From Opitutus sp. (GTDB lineage: Bacteria; Verrucomicrobiota; Verrucomicrobiia; Opitutales; Opitutaceae): a DNA stretch of 64,000 nucleotides. This document shows, piece by piece, positions 25,521-33,807 of the stretch. The notes beneath the pieces were generated by a model. That model made no database searches. It was not told the DNA's origin and was given only the letters and a program-made list of their open reading frames with translations. The position numbers were made by a program, and so were the translations under genes. The stretch's first letter is position 1. Each line of letters begins with the position of its first letter. Location of the stretch: assembly GCA_009695305.1 (NCBI GenBank), contig SIBG01000003.1, forward strand, positions 1-64,000, in the 5' to 3' direction.

Positions 25521-26174
25521 TCAATCCTTGTCGGCGGGGCGCGGGGTCTGGCCGCCGGGCTCGGCGGCTTTCTTCTGGGCCTCCTCGTAGGCTTTGCGCT
25601 GGGCCATGCCGATCTCAAGGAGATCGCTGACCAGCATCCGCGCTTCCTCTTCCTGCCGCGCAATGGTCGGGGCCACGACGGGGGTGGCGGGCTTGGCGGG
25701 ATCGACGGCCGGGGTCGTGGCGGTGTCGGGCGGGGAGACGGGCGGCGTTGGGATCGCAAAATTCATGGCGGCGTTGACGTTGGGCACGGTGCTGTAAACG
25801 ACGCCTTTGGGCTGACGGAGAGTGAGAAGTTTTTCCACGCCGCCGATGCGGGTGACGGCCTGCTCGCGTTTCGCGTCGTAGGTGAGGACGGCGAGACCGT
25901 CGACGGTTTCGCCGACGGCGATCCACCGGCTTTTTTTCGCCTGCGAGTCGAGGAGGTTGACGTAGGTTTTTTTGCCCACGGTGGTGACGGCGGTCAGTTC
26001 GAAATTTTCGTTGGCCGCGACCGCGACCGCCTGGCTGGCCCCGGGCAGGAACGGGGAATCTTTCGCGAGCGGAGTCTGCGCCCCGGCGCGGCCGGCCAGC
26101 GCGAGCGCCAGCCCGGCGGCGCTCAGAACGAGCGTGGCCAAGGCGGGACGGGTGAGTCGCAGGGCGGCGGGCAT
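25521..26174 (-). CDS. Exported hypothetical protein, 217 aa
   Basis: I do not recognise a family. There is a signal-peptide-like start (residues about 1-33, 'LATLVLSAAGLALALAGRAGA'). A small domain of repeated beta-turn units ('LLDSQAKKSRWIAVGETVDG' near residue 73) follows. Next come a Pro/Thr/Ala-rich linker (about 140-175) and a charged helical tail (about 175-217). This looks like a periplasmic or outer-membrane-associated accessory protein, with weak resemblance to type II secretion components. The start is ATG 26174 because an upstream extension would not be hydrophobic. It follows the methyltransferase at 26213 by 38 bases, so cotranscription is likely. Confidence 0.6.
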   Translation of the reverse strand: MPAALRLTRPALATLVLSAAGLALALAGRAGAQTPLAKDSPFLPGASQAVAVAANENFELTAVTTVGKKTYVNLLDSQAKKSRWIAVGETVDGLAVLTYDAKREQAVTRIGGVEKLLTLRQPKGVVYSTVPNVNAAMNFAIPTPPVSPPDTATTPAVDPAKPATPVVAPTIARQEEEARMLVSDLLEIGMAQRKAYEEAQKKAAEPGGQTPRPADKD

Positions 26175-26212
26175 GTCAGTGGGAGAGACGATGGCGCAGG
26201 CCCGAAGATACG

Positions 26213-27004
26213 TCAAACCTTGCGCGCAGCGACGAGGAGGGCGCTGCCGTGGACGTTCGGGTGCTGCTCGGTGCGAAAGTCCGTGAAGCCGAACCGCTGG
26301 AGCGCGGCGATGATCTCGGGTTTCTCCATCCAGTAGCTATAAACTTCACCGCCGCCGCAGAAACCCTTCCAGTCGAGCGACGCGCCGTAATTGAACCGGT
26401 GAACGCTGTGCTTGAAGCCGGCGTGCTCCATGGCGATGGATTCTGAAAATTTCGCGCCGGGCACCGGGTGTTGCGCGACAAACTCGGGATCGTAGAACAC
26501 GGTCCACAAAAAAATTGCCTGACAGCGACGGGCGAGGAGTTCGAGGAGTTCGACGGGATTGGTGAGGTGGTAGAGGATGCCGCAGGCGACACCGATGTCG
26601 TAGGTCTTGTCGGTCTCGCGGAGGTAGGTGAGGCAGTCGCCGAGCAGGAAACGCGCGTGCGGCATCCCGAAGGTTTCCTTCGCGATGAGGCATTTGAGGT
26701 AGGCGCGGGCGTTGGCCTCAACGGCGGTGACGGACTTGGCGCCGAGGCGATCGATGAGAAACGTGTGGCCGCCCTCGAGTGGGCCGAGCTCGAGGACGTC
26801 GCGGCCTTGAAAGCCACCGGCGAGGCCCATCTCGATGAGGCGGTCGTGGGTCCACGTCATGCGCGGGTCGTCGAAGAGCGGCGTAGCGCCAGCCTTGAGT
26901 TCGGGGCGGGCGGCCGGTGGCGAGGAGGACCATTCGCCGGCGAAAAGATCGAGGGCGTTTTGATCGGACGGCGCGACGCCGAAGAAGTGCTTGAAGTCAG
27001 CCAT
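26213..27004 (-). CDS. Class I SAM-dependent methyltransferase, DUF1698-like, 263 aa
   Basis: The SAM site is 'DVLELGPLEGGHTFLIDRLG' near residue 69, with 'SVTAVEANARAYLKCLIAKE' and 'YDIGVACGILYHLTNPVELL' near residue 136. The motif layout matches the CmoB/DUF1698-like methyltransferase group. Length 263 is usual. It is followed by the exported protein gene at 25521 (38 bases). In this setting a glycan methyltransferase is more likely than a tRNA role, but the sequence cannot tell. The leader 27005-27189 contains palindromic element B. Confidence 0.75.
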   Translation of the reverse strand: MADFKHFFGVAPSDQNALDLFAGEWSSSPPAARPELKAGATPLFDDPRMTWTHDRLIEMGLAGGFQGRDVLELGPLEGGHTFLIDRLGAKSVTAVEANARAYLKCLIAKETFGMPHARFLLGDCLTYLRETDKTYDIGVACGILYHLTNPVELLELLARRCQAIFLWTVFYDPEFVAQHPVPGAKFSESIAMEHAGFKHSVHRFNYGASLDWKGFCGGGEVYSYWMEKPEIIAALQRFGFTDFRTEQHPNVHGSALLVAARKV

Positions 27005-27124
27005 GCTGAGCGAGGACGAAACACAGCCGCGTCACAAAAGGAACGATGAAATCACCCAGCGAGGTGGAGGGAAATGACCGCCAGGCGCTGGTTTGACGCA
27101 GGGCGCGTGGCTGGCAGGCGCCGC

Positions 27125-27150
27125 GGCGTCTGCGAGACAGACGCCCTACG
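27125..27150. repeat. Palindromic element B (GTAGGGC family)
   Basis: GGCGTCTG (27125-27132) and CAGACGCC (27138-27145) form an 8-bp stem, then CTACG (27146-27150). It is the same as element A at 16271 except for one base (loop A to G). It sits in the 185-base gap 27005-27189 between the methyltransferase gene at 26213 and the matrixin gene ending at 27190. A shortened copy (AAAGACGTCTGGGCG) follows directly. Confidence 0.85.
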
Positions 27151-27189
27151 AAAGACGTCTGGGCGTCAAGCCGCTCCACCTTCATGGCC

Positions 27190-29001
27190 TTACGGCGGCA
27201 TTTCGTAGATTTCGATCAGGGCCACGCCAGTCGCTCCTTCGAAGCCGCTGACTTTGGCGGTGTAGGTGCCGGGGGCGAGCGTGAGGAGCAGGACGGAATC
27301 GAGACCCGAGCGCGTGACGCTGTTGCGGATCTCGCGGAGGGCGAAGGCGCCGACCTTGATCGCGGCATCGCGCAAGGCCTGGCGCCCCGCGGTGGGCGCA
27401 TCCCAGTCGTCGTTTTCGTGGAGGATGGCTTCGCCTTGATAGATTTGCAGGAACGGATCGAGAAGCGCACCGGGGACATTGAAAGGTGGATCGGCGAGCG
27501 TGGGACCGACGGCGCGGATCAGATAGGTGCGCGGGCCAGGGCCGGTCAGCACGAGGCCGGCGATGAGGACGTTGTCGCCGGAGCCGACCTGGCCGCGGGT
27601 GGCGATGTTGAGGAGGTGGCGGGTGCGGGCGGTGGCGGCGTTCGCATCGGCGTCGTAGGCCTCGACCAGCGCCACGCCAGTGGTGGCGCCGGGGCCGCTG
27701 ACGATGGCGCTGTAGTTTCCCGGGGGCAGCGTGGCGAGGAGCGCGGCGTCCTTGCTGCCGGGCGTGAATTGAAAGGCGCCGAGGCGCGTGGCGGTGGCGA
27801 CGAGCGCGGCGGTGGTGGCGGTTGGGCCGGTGTCCCAGTTGTCGTTGGTGGCGGCGATGAGCGTCGAGGAATTCGGGCCGAAAAGCGTGAGCGTGGGATC
27901 GGCGAGTGCGTCCGCGACGCCGAAATCGGTGAGCGCGGGGCCGACGGCACGGAGGAGGATATTTTTTGGCGTCGTGCCGCCGATGACGAGACCGGCGATG
28001 AGCACGCCGCTGCCGCTGCTGACTACGCCGCGGGTGGAGATGTTCGCGAGCGCGGTATCGGACGAAGTAGTGACGGGCGTGACCGTGAGCGTGGCTTCGT
28101 TACTTACCACGATGCCGGCGCTACTGGAGACGATGACGACATAAGCGCCGGCGTCGGCGGTCTGCACGGATCCGATCGTGTAGCTCGGGCCGGTGGCGAG
28201 GCGGAAGGATTCCGTCGTCGTGGTGCCTTTTGGCCGAAAGCCCCACGAGTAGGTGAATGGGCCGGCGCCGTTGACGGTGACGCTGAAGGTATAGCTGCCA
28301 CCAACCAGCACGGTGCGGCTTTGCGGATGGGCGGCGATGGTGGGGGTGGCGCTGGGGCTGGTCACCGCGTAAAGCGCCTTCGCGCCGGCGATATCGTCGG
28401 GCTGGAGCGTCTCGATGGCGCTGGAGATCGTGCTGTTCATGATGGCCGCGACGAATTGCAGCGGCTCGGCTTCGTCGGGGTGGTCGAGGCCGAGCACATG
28501 GCCGAACTCATGCAGCGCGACGCGGCGAAACTCGCTGAGGCCGCTGCGGAGGGTCCCGCGGTAGGAGTTCCAAGTCTTGTTCGAGTTGAAGATCACATCT
28601 TTCTCGACCGAGCGCCCCGTCGCGGTGCTGGTGGAGCCGAGGGTGACGGCGAGGGTGCGGGCGTCGAAGGCGGAGCCGTAAAAATTGGGGCTAAAAAAGA
28701 CGTTGTTGAGCCGGTTGAGTTGGGCCATCACGGCGGTCGAGTTGCGCACGGTGGTGAACTGGCATCGCGTGATCTGGGCGTTCCATTCATTCAGCGCGGA
28801 CTCGGCGACCGTCGCCCAATCGGTCGCGCCGTCGATCAAGGTCCCAGGGGTCGCGCCGAGCTGGAGTTGCATCACGATGTTGCCGTTCGACCACGAGGAG
28901 CCGATGAGATCAAACGCGGACGCAGACGCGGCGAAGAGCAGCGCGCCGAGGGCTGCGAGGGCGCGGCGCGGCGCGGGACGGCGCGACAGGTCGGTCATCA
29001 C
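27190..29001 (-). CDS. Secreted matrixin-like metalloprotease with Ig-like and repeat domains, 603 aa
   Basis: A signal peptide (about 1-29) precedes a matrixin/M10 zinc-protease domain (about 30-212). The zinc site is HEFGHVLGLDH (164-174, ligands H164, H168, H174; catalytic E165), and the Met-turn is at M188 ('AAIMNS'). An Ig-like domain follows (about 218-315; 'AGAYVVIVSSSAGIVVSNEA'). Two similar repeats then follow (about 320-455 and 460-603), each with 'NISTRG/NIATRG ... VLIAGLV', a type common in Verrucomicrobia exported proteins. It should be cell-surface or secreted. The gene at 28998 overlaps its start (ATGA), so the two are coupled. The link to the polysaccharide island is unclear. 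Confidence 0.85.
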   Translation of the reverse strand: MMTDLSRRPAPRRALAALGALLFAASASAFDLIGSSWSNGNIVMQLQLGATPGTLIDGATDWATVAESALNEWNAQITRCQFTTVRNSTAVMAQLNRLNNVFFSPNFYGSAFDARTLAVTLGSTSTATGRSVEKDVIFNSNKTWNSYRGTLRSGLSEFRRVALHEFGHVLGLDHPDEAEPLQFVAAIMNSTISSAIETLQPDDIAGAKALYAVTSPSATPTIAAHPQSRTVLVGGSYTFSVTVNGAGPFTYSWGFRPKGTTTTESFRLATGPSYTIGSVQTADAGAYVVIVSSSAGIVVSNEATLTVTPVTTSSDTALANISTRGVVSSGSGVLIAGLVIGGTTPKNILLRAVGPALTDFGVADALADPTLTLFGPNSSTLIAATNDNWDTGPTATTAALVATATRLGAFQFTPGSKDAALLATLPPGNYSAIVSGPGATTGVALVEAYDADANAATARTRHLLNIATRGQVGSGDNVLIAGLVLTGPGPRTYLIRAVGPTLADPPFNVPGALLDPFLQIYQGEAILHENDDWDAPTAGRQALRDAAIKVGAFALREIRNSVTRSGLDSVLLLTLAPGTYTAKVSGFEGATGVALIEIYEMPP

Positions 29002-29600
29002 TTGATTTGCACGGGCGTCGTCGGCTGCAGCACCTCGGCGGTGATCAGCGCCTCAAAGGCCGCCGGCGTGAGGGCACGCGCGAGGTTGCCGGCGGCACCG
29101 AGTTGGGCGGTCAAGCGGTGCAAGGGGAGTTCGACCTCAGCTGGATCGTTGAGGGGGACGCGGTTGTCGCGGGCGATGTAGTCGCGCGCGCCGGCTTCGT
29201 CCCGCAACACCCGATAACGGCCGTGGGTCAGCGCGACCAGGGGGCAAAATTGCACCCCGTTCTTTTGCACGAAGAAAATCTCGCGGTCACCGACGGTGAA
29301 TTTCGGCATGCCCGAAATCTCCAGGTTGTCTTCCCCGAGCGTGCCGCCGAGAAATTCGAGGACGATCTCCTTTTGCGCGGCGCCCTTGAGCACGCGGTCG
29401 ATGGCGACGGTGACAAAAGTCTTGATGGTGACGCCGCCGCCATCGGAGCGTTCGACGTGGCGGGCCTGCACCGCGGTCACGCGGCCGCGGTAAATGGCCT
29501 CAGCCTCGTTGACCAGCTCGGGAAAGCTTGGCGGCACCACGGTGGTCGCCCGCGCCACACCCGCGATGGCGAGCAGGATAAACATCAGGCGCCAATGCAT
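28998..29600 (-). CDS. Exported hypothetical protein coupled to the matrixin, 200 aa
   Basis: No family recognised. A short signal peptide ('FILLAIAGVARA', about 1-18) precedes a single beta-rich domain ('FPELVNEAEAIYRGRVTAVQ' near residue 26, 'IYRGRVTAV'), which looks like a small OB- or Ig-like fold. Downstream is 'VGDREIFFVQKNGVQFCPLV' near residue 103. The four-base overlap with the start of the matrixin gene (29001) makes translational coupling very likely; the protein may act as an inhibitor, chaperone or surface partner of the protease. Role is inferred only from context. Confidence 0.6.
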   Translation of the reverse strand: MHWRLMFILLAIAGVARATTVVPPSFPELVNEAEAIYRGRVTAVQARHVERSDGGGVTIKTFVTVAIDRVLKGAAQKEIVLEFLGGTLGEDNLEISGMPKFTVGDREIFFVQKNGVQFCPLVALTHGRYRVLRDEAGARDYIARDNRVPLNDPAEVELPLHRLTAQLGAAGNLARALTPAAFEALITAEVLQPTTPVQIK

Positions 29601-29685
29601 GGGTGGGAGGAAGGGAGCCGCGGGAGCGGAACGAGGAGCGAGGTGGCGGACGTGGGAGGTTCGACGGGGAAAACCGCGAAGTGTT

Positions 29686-30744
29686 TCATTTCTTTTCCCG
29701 CTTTTGCCACGCCGCCACGATCTGGCGGATGGTTTCCTCCAGCGACTGGGTGAGGTCCCAGGCGGGGTAGTGCGCGCGAATTTTGCGCAGGTCGGAATAG
29801 TAACAGAGGTGATCGCCGGCGCGGTTTTGGTCGACGTAGGTGTGCACTTGCGGCCGGCCGGTGAATTTTTCCGCGAGCTTGAAGGCCTCGAGGATGGAGG
29901 TGCTGTTGGCCTTGCCGCCGCCGAGATTGTAGACCTCGCCGGCGCGCGGCGCGGCGACGAATGCCGCCATGAAGCGCGCGACGTCGAGCGAGTGAATATT
30001 GTCGCGGACCTGCTTGCCCTGGTAGCCGAAGACGCGGTATTCGCGGCCCTCGAGATTGCATTTCACGAGGTAACTGAGGAAGCCGTGGAGCTCGACGCCG
30101 CTGTGATTCGGACCGGTGAGGCAGCCGCCGCGGAGCGCGCAGGTGGGCAGCCCGAAGTAGCGACCGTATTCCTGCACCATCACATCGGCGGCGACTTTGC
30201 TCGCGCCAAAGAGCGAGTGCTTCGACTGGTCGATGGTAAACGTCTCCGCGATGCCGTGCGCGTAGGCGGGGTCCGCGTAGTCCCAGCGCGTCGGCAGCTC
30301 GGTGAGCGCGATCCGGTTGGGCGCATCGCCGTAAACCTTGTTCGTGCTCATGTGGACGAACGGTGATTCGGGCGCGGCCTGGCGCGCGGCCTCAAGCAGG
30401 TTGAGCGTGCCGGTGGCGTTGGTGTCGAAGTCATCGAACGGGATGGCGGCAGCGCGATCGTGTGAGGGTTGCGCGGCGGTGTGGACGATGACAGACGGCC
30501 TGACGTCGCGCACCAGCGCGAGGACGCCGGCGCGATCGCGGATGTCGAGCTCGTGATGGACGAAGCCGGGCAGCTCGGCGGTGAGGCGACTTTGGTTCCA
30601 CCGGGTGTCGCCGGCCGGACCGAAGAAGACGGCGCGCTGGTTGTTATCGACGCCGTGGACGGTGTAACCGAGTTCGCGCGCGAAGTAGGCGCAGACTTCA
30701 GAGCCGATGAGGCCGGAGGAGCCGGTGACGAGGAGGCGTTTCAT
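29686..30744 (-). CDS. NAD-dependent epimerase, CDP-paratose 2-epimerase-like, 352 aa
   Basis: An SDR enzyme with '[20 protein letters not shown]' at residue 2, '[18 protein letters not shown]' near residue 130, and '[20 protein letters not shown]' near residue 243, as in WcaG/RfbE-type epimerases. The YxxxK block reads 'LFGASK', with Phe in the Tyr position; as far as I recall this is typical of the subfamily and not a local mutation. Its start codon overlaps the stop of the membrane-protein gene at 30741 by four bases, so they form an operon with the following upstream genes. Substrate not determinable. Confidence 0.8.
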   Translation of the reverse strand: MKRLLVTGSSGLIGSEVCAYFARELGYTVHGVDNNQRAVFFGPAGDTRWNQSRLTAELPGFVHHELDIRDRAGVLALVRDVRPSVIVHTAAQPSHDRAAAIPFDDFDTNATGTLNLLEAARQAAPESPFVHMSTNKVYGDAPNRIALTELPTRWDYADPAYAHGIAETFTIDQSKHSLFGASKVAADVMVQEYGRYFGLPTCALRGGCLTGPNHSGVELHGFLSYLVKCNLEGREYRVFGYQGKQVRDNIHSLDVARFMAAFVAAPRAGEVYNLGGGKANSTSILEAFKLAEKFTGRPQVHTYVDQNRAGDHLCYYSDLRKIRAHYPAWDLTQSLEETIRQIVAAWQKREKK

Positions 30745-32000
30745 TTCGCAGAGGGCTTAATGAGAGAGGGTCGCCCGCGATATTCAAGCGTCCAGCCTTC
30801 GGGCAGCGTGGGAATATTGGCGGGCACGCCGCGGCGGATGGGCTCGCAGTGCTGCGCCCAATGATAGTCGGGCGGCGCGGGCACGGTGTAGTCATTCAGG
30901 TGCACGAGCGCGCAAGCGAGCAACAGCGCGCGGGAGATCCGGGCGACGGCGAGTGGGATGGCATCGAACTCCCACACGAGCAACCAGGCGAGCAGCACGC
31001 GTGGGATGTAGAAATAGCGGTCGCCGAAAATGAGGTTGTCGAGATTCCACGTGTCGGGCCGGCTGCGAAAAACGGCGGCCACCATGATGAGGGCGAAGGC
31101 GGCGACGATGATCGCGCGCTGCGGCCGGCGCGGATGCGGTCGCAATGTCCAGCCGAGGAGCGCCAGCACCGGGACGATGCCGGTGAATCCCACGACGGCC
31201 GGTGGCAGCATGGTCGCGAGCGAATCGCCGAGCACCGGCCAGATCAACAGATGCTGGCCGATGATCTCGAAAAATCGCGACGGCACGAACGGCGGAAACT
31301 CAAATTTCGGTCCGGTGCGCAGAACGAACCAGACCTGCACCGCGGCGCACGCGGCGACGACGAGCAGCGCGGCGAGCCGGTCGCCGCCGCGGTCCCGCCA
31401 CCAGCCCCAGGCAAACAGCGGCAGGAACGCGATGCCGAACGGGCCGGTCAACCCGATGAGCAGGAGCAGGACGAGATCGCCGGCGCGCTGCGTCCCAGTG
31501 GTGGGTGGCGCGATGAGCACCTGCTGAATCAGCACAAAGGCGGTGATCCATTGAAGATTGGTGAGATTGATCAGCACCTCGCCGGTCTGCGGGCTGAGAA
31601 AAAACGTGAGGGCGAGCCATGGCGCCCCGGGCAGGGCAAGTCGTCTCGAAAACATCCGCGCCGCCACGCCGAGCGAGATCGCGAAGGCCGCGCCGTTGTA
31701 GAGGGCCGGCCACCACGCCGGGTCGGCGAGGCGCGAGGCAAACCACGCGACCAACCGGAGGAGAAGGTGCAGATAGCCCATATAGGGGAGGGGCAGGCTC
31801 TCGAGCCCGTGCCACTCGGCCTGCATGAGAAAGATGCTGCCGTCCTCGGCATAGAGCTGGGGCGTGGTCAGCGCTTCGGGTTTGCGGAGAAACAGCAGCG
31901 TGGCGAGCAGCGCGAAAAACCACCACGTGAGCCGCGGTTCGCGCCACCACGTGCGCAGTGCGCCGGCGAGGGCCCGCGGGGCTGGCGGCGCGGCGTCCAT
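30741..32000 (-). CDS. Polytopic membrane protein, 419 aa
   Basis: About ten membrane helices with a first periplasmic loop containing '[20 protein letters not shown]' near residue 49. That position and acidity are typical of the GT-C active-site loop. Segments '[20 protein letters not shown]' and '[19 protein letters not shown]' follow. I cannot name the family. The start is ATG 32000, two bases after the stop of the glycosyltransferase gene at 32003, and it overlaps the epimerase gene at 29686 by four bases. Such tight spacing indicates a four-gene unit (methyltransferase 32775, glycosyltransferase 32003, this gene, epimerase 29686). Confidence 0.6.
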   Translation of the reverse strand: MDAAPPAPRALAGALRTWWREPRLTWWFFALLATLLFLRKPEALTTPQLYAEDGSIFLMQAEWHGLESLPLPYMGYLHLLLRLVAWFASRLADPAWWPALYNGAAFAISLGVAARMFSRRLALPGAPWLALTFFLSPQTGEVLINLTNLQWITAFVLIQQVLIAPPTTGTQRAGDLVLLLLIGLTGPFGIAFLPLFAWGWWRDRGGDRLAALLVVAACAAVQVWFVLRTGPKFEFPPFVPSRFFEIIGQHLLIWPVLGDSLATMLPPAVVGFTGIVPVLALLGWTLRPHPRRPQRAIIVAAFALIMVAAVFRSRPDTWNLDNLIFGDRYFYIPRVLLAWLLVWEFDAIPLAVARISRALLLACALVHLNDYTVPAPPDYHWAQHCEPIRRGVPANIPTLPEGWTLEYRGRPSLIKPSAK

Positions 32001-32002
32001 GC

Positions 32003-32758
32003 TCAGAGTTTCACCAAGCGGTATTTCACGAGCGCCCACAGCCAGGTGAGCGGGTCGCGGAACATCGTGATTTTTTTGCCTTCCTTGAACGAGCGCGACT
32101 TGTAGCTGATCGGAATCTCGATCGGCCGGTGACCTTTGCGCACGAGTTTCATCAGCAACTCCCAGTCGAAGTCGAAGCGGTTGCACTCGAAGGTCAGTCC
32201 TTGGAGGCAGTCGCGGCGGAACACCTTATACATGGTGAACGGATCGCGCAGCCAGATGCCGAGCGCGGCGTTGATCAGGACGGTGAAGCCCCAGTGCGCG
32301 AGGTTGAGCACGAGCGCCTGGAACGGCTGGTCGGAAAATTTGCGGATGGCCCAGCCGCCCTGGCCATGCCGTGAGCCGAGCACGAATTCCTGCTGGCCGG
32401 CCGCGATCGGCGCGATCAGCAGATCGTAGTCGTTGAGGTCGTATTCGAGATCGGCGTCCTGGATGAGGAGGACGTCGCCCGTGGCGTGGGCAAAACCGGC
32501 GCGCACCGCATGGCCTTTGCCGCGGGGCGTATCCTCGAGGAGCAGTTTCACGCGGGGTCGGTCCCGGTAGCTGAGCACGGCGGCGCGCGTGCCGTCGGTC
32601 GAGTTGCTCTCCACGAGGATGAGCTCGATGGTCCAGCCGGGAATTTCCTTCGCGAGCAGGGCGTCGAGTGCGGGGCGCACGGTCGCGATTTCGTTGTAGA
32701 TCGGCACGACGACGGACAGGACGCCGTGATGAATCGGAGGAAACGGAGGCAGCGGCAT
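32003..32758 (-). CDS. Family 2 glycosyltransferase, DPM1-like, 251 aa
   Basis: A GT-A domain with 'LSVVVPIYNEIATVRPALDA' at residue 14, 'LILVESNSTDGTRAAVL' near residue 45, 'VLLIQDADLEYDLNDYDLLI' (D-x-D type site) near residue 95, and 'VLGSRHGQGGWAIRKFSDQP' near residue 126. The 'LRDPFTMYKVFRRDCLQG' block is a common sign of DPM1-like enzymes. No C-terminal membrane anchor, as in DPM1. The start is ATG 32758; the upstream extension would be in the spacer. It is part of the tight unit of genes at 29686-33686. Confidence 0.85.
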   Translation of the reverse strand: MPLPPFPPIHHGVLSVVVPIYNEIATVRPALDALLAKEIPGWTIELILVESNSTDGTRAAVLSYRDRPRVKLLLEDTPRGKGHAVRAGFAHATGDVLLIQDADLEYDLNDYDLLIAPIAAGQQEFVLGSRHGQGGWAIRKFSDQPFQALVLNLAHWGFTVLINAALGIWLRDPFTMYKVFRRDCLQGLTFECNRFDFDWELLMKLVRKGHRPIEIPISYKSRSFKEGKKITMFRDPLTWLWALVKYRLVKL

Positions 32759-32774
32759 GGAGCAGGGAGCGCGT

Positions 32775-33686
32775 TCAGGTGGGAGCGCCGGGCTTGCGCG
32801 CGATGGCGACGAGGCCACTCGCCACGACGGAAAACAAATGCCCGCTCAACGAAGCTGGGGTGATCGCCCGCAGCAGCCGCAGCACCGGGGTGACGACCGC
32901 AACAGGATACTTGTCGAAATGCGCGGCGATGTAATCGAGGCACAGCTTCTTCGTGCCGCGGCGCAGCGCGATGCCGCCGAAGCCGGCGCGCTCCAACTGC
33001 CGCGTGATCGTGGCTGGCGCGAAATAATAGAGATGCTCGGCCTTGAACTCCATCCAACTCGAGCGCAGCAATCGCGCCGACCACGAATCGAGGCTTGGTG
33101 TCACCACCAGCAACACGCCGCCCGGTCGCAGCAGTCGAAAAATCTCGCGCAGAAAGGCGCCGGGCTCGCGCACGTGCTCGATCACGTCACAGAGCACGCA
33201 CACATCGTAGGCGTCGCGTTCGGCGGCGAGGACGCCGATCTCGCCGTGCAGCACGCGGCCGCGGCCCTCGAGGGTGGTGCGGGCTCGTTCGCACGCGAAG
33301 GGGGAGTATTCCACGCCCGTGATGTCGAAGCCGCGCTGGGCGGCCTGCCGCAGAAAATTTCCCGCGCCACAGCCGATCTCAAGCAAGCGACCAGGCGGTG
33401 TGACGCCGGCGGCGGCGAGCAGATCGAGATAATGATCGGCGGTCGCGCGTTTCGAGCGCAGCACCATCGCTTCGCCGATGGGGTCGTTTTCGACGAGGAC
33501 GTAGTCGGGCCCGTAGATGGCGCCGAGTTCGGCGTCGCTGGGTTGGGGATTGGTAAGACCGAGCCCGCAATCCCCGCAGCGCACGACCGGGTGCGGCCCG
33601 ACCGACACGAACGGGCGAAACTCCCGTCCGCCGCACCCGGGGCAGGAGGCCAGCCAAACGCGTTCACTGAGATTCACGGCAAGCAT
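32775..33686 (-). CDS. Zinc-ribbon SAM-dependent methyltransferase, 303 aa
   Basis: An N-terminal zinc ribbon (C15-x2-C18 and C37-x2-C40; 'SCPGCGG' and 'CGDCG') is followed by a class I methyltransferase domain (motif I 'LLEIGCGAGNFLRQA' near residue 103; 'VEYSPFACERARTTLEG'; 'DVCVLCDVIEHVREPGAFL' near residue 161; 'FRLLRPGGVLLVVTPSLDSW'). This ribbon plus MT23-like arrangement is frequent in nucleotide-sugar C- and O-methyltransferases; it fits sugar methylation. The start is ATG 33686. It opens the unit that continues to the epimerase at 29686. Upstream, 121 bases to the gene ending at 33808 hold no recognisable feature. Confidence 0.8.
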   Translation of the reverse strand: MLAVNLSERVWLASCPGCGGREFRPFVSVGPHPVVRCGDCGLGLTNPQPSDAELGAIYGPDYVLVENDPIGEAMVLRSKRATADHYLDLLAAAGVTPPGRLLEIGCGAGNFLRQAAQRGFDITGVEYSPFACERARTTLEGRGRVLHGEIGVLAAERDAYDVCVLCDVIEHVREPGAFLREIFRLLRPGGVLLVVTPSLDSWSARLLRSSWMEFKAEHLYYFAPATITRQLERAGFGGIALRRGTKKLCLDYIAAHFDKYPVAVVTPVLRLLRAITPASLSGHLFSVVASGLVAIARKPGAPT

Positions 33687-33807
33687 TGGAAAGGTAAGAG
33701 CAAAAGGTTGCGGCGCGGGGTTGTCGCGCAAAAATTCTTTTTAGTTCGGCGGAACAGCTTTCGCCGGTTTCAGGACTTGCTGAACCGCCGGCCCGCAGAA
33801 CGACAAG

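Noticed and set aside
25521-26174. Assignment as a type II secretion GspC-like protein
   Set aside because: Only the signal/linker/proline-rich layout is similar; no specific motif could be matched, so it is left as hypothetical.
27184-29181. 665-codon plus-strand frame antisense to the matrixin gene
   Set aside because: Gly/Asp/Arg-rich composition without domains; the minus strand carries the HExxHxxGxxH zinc motif and a signal peptide.
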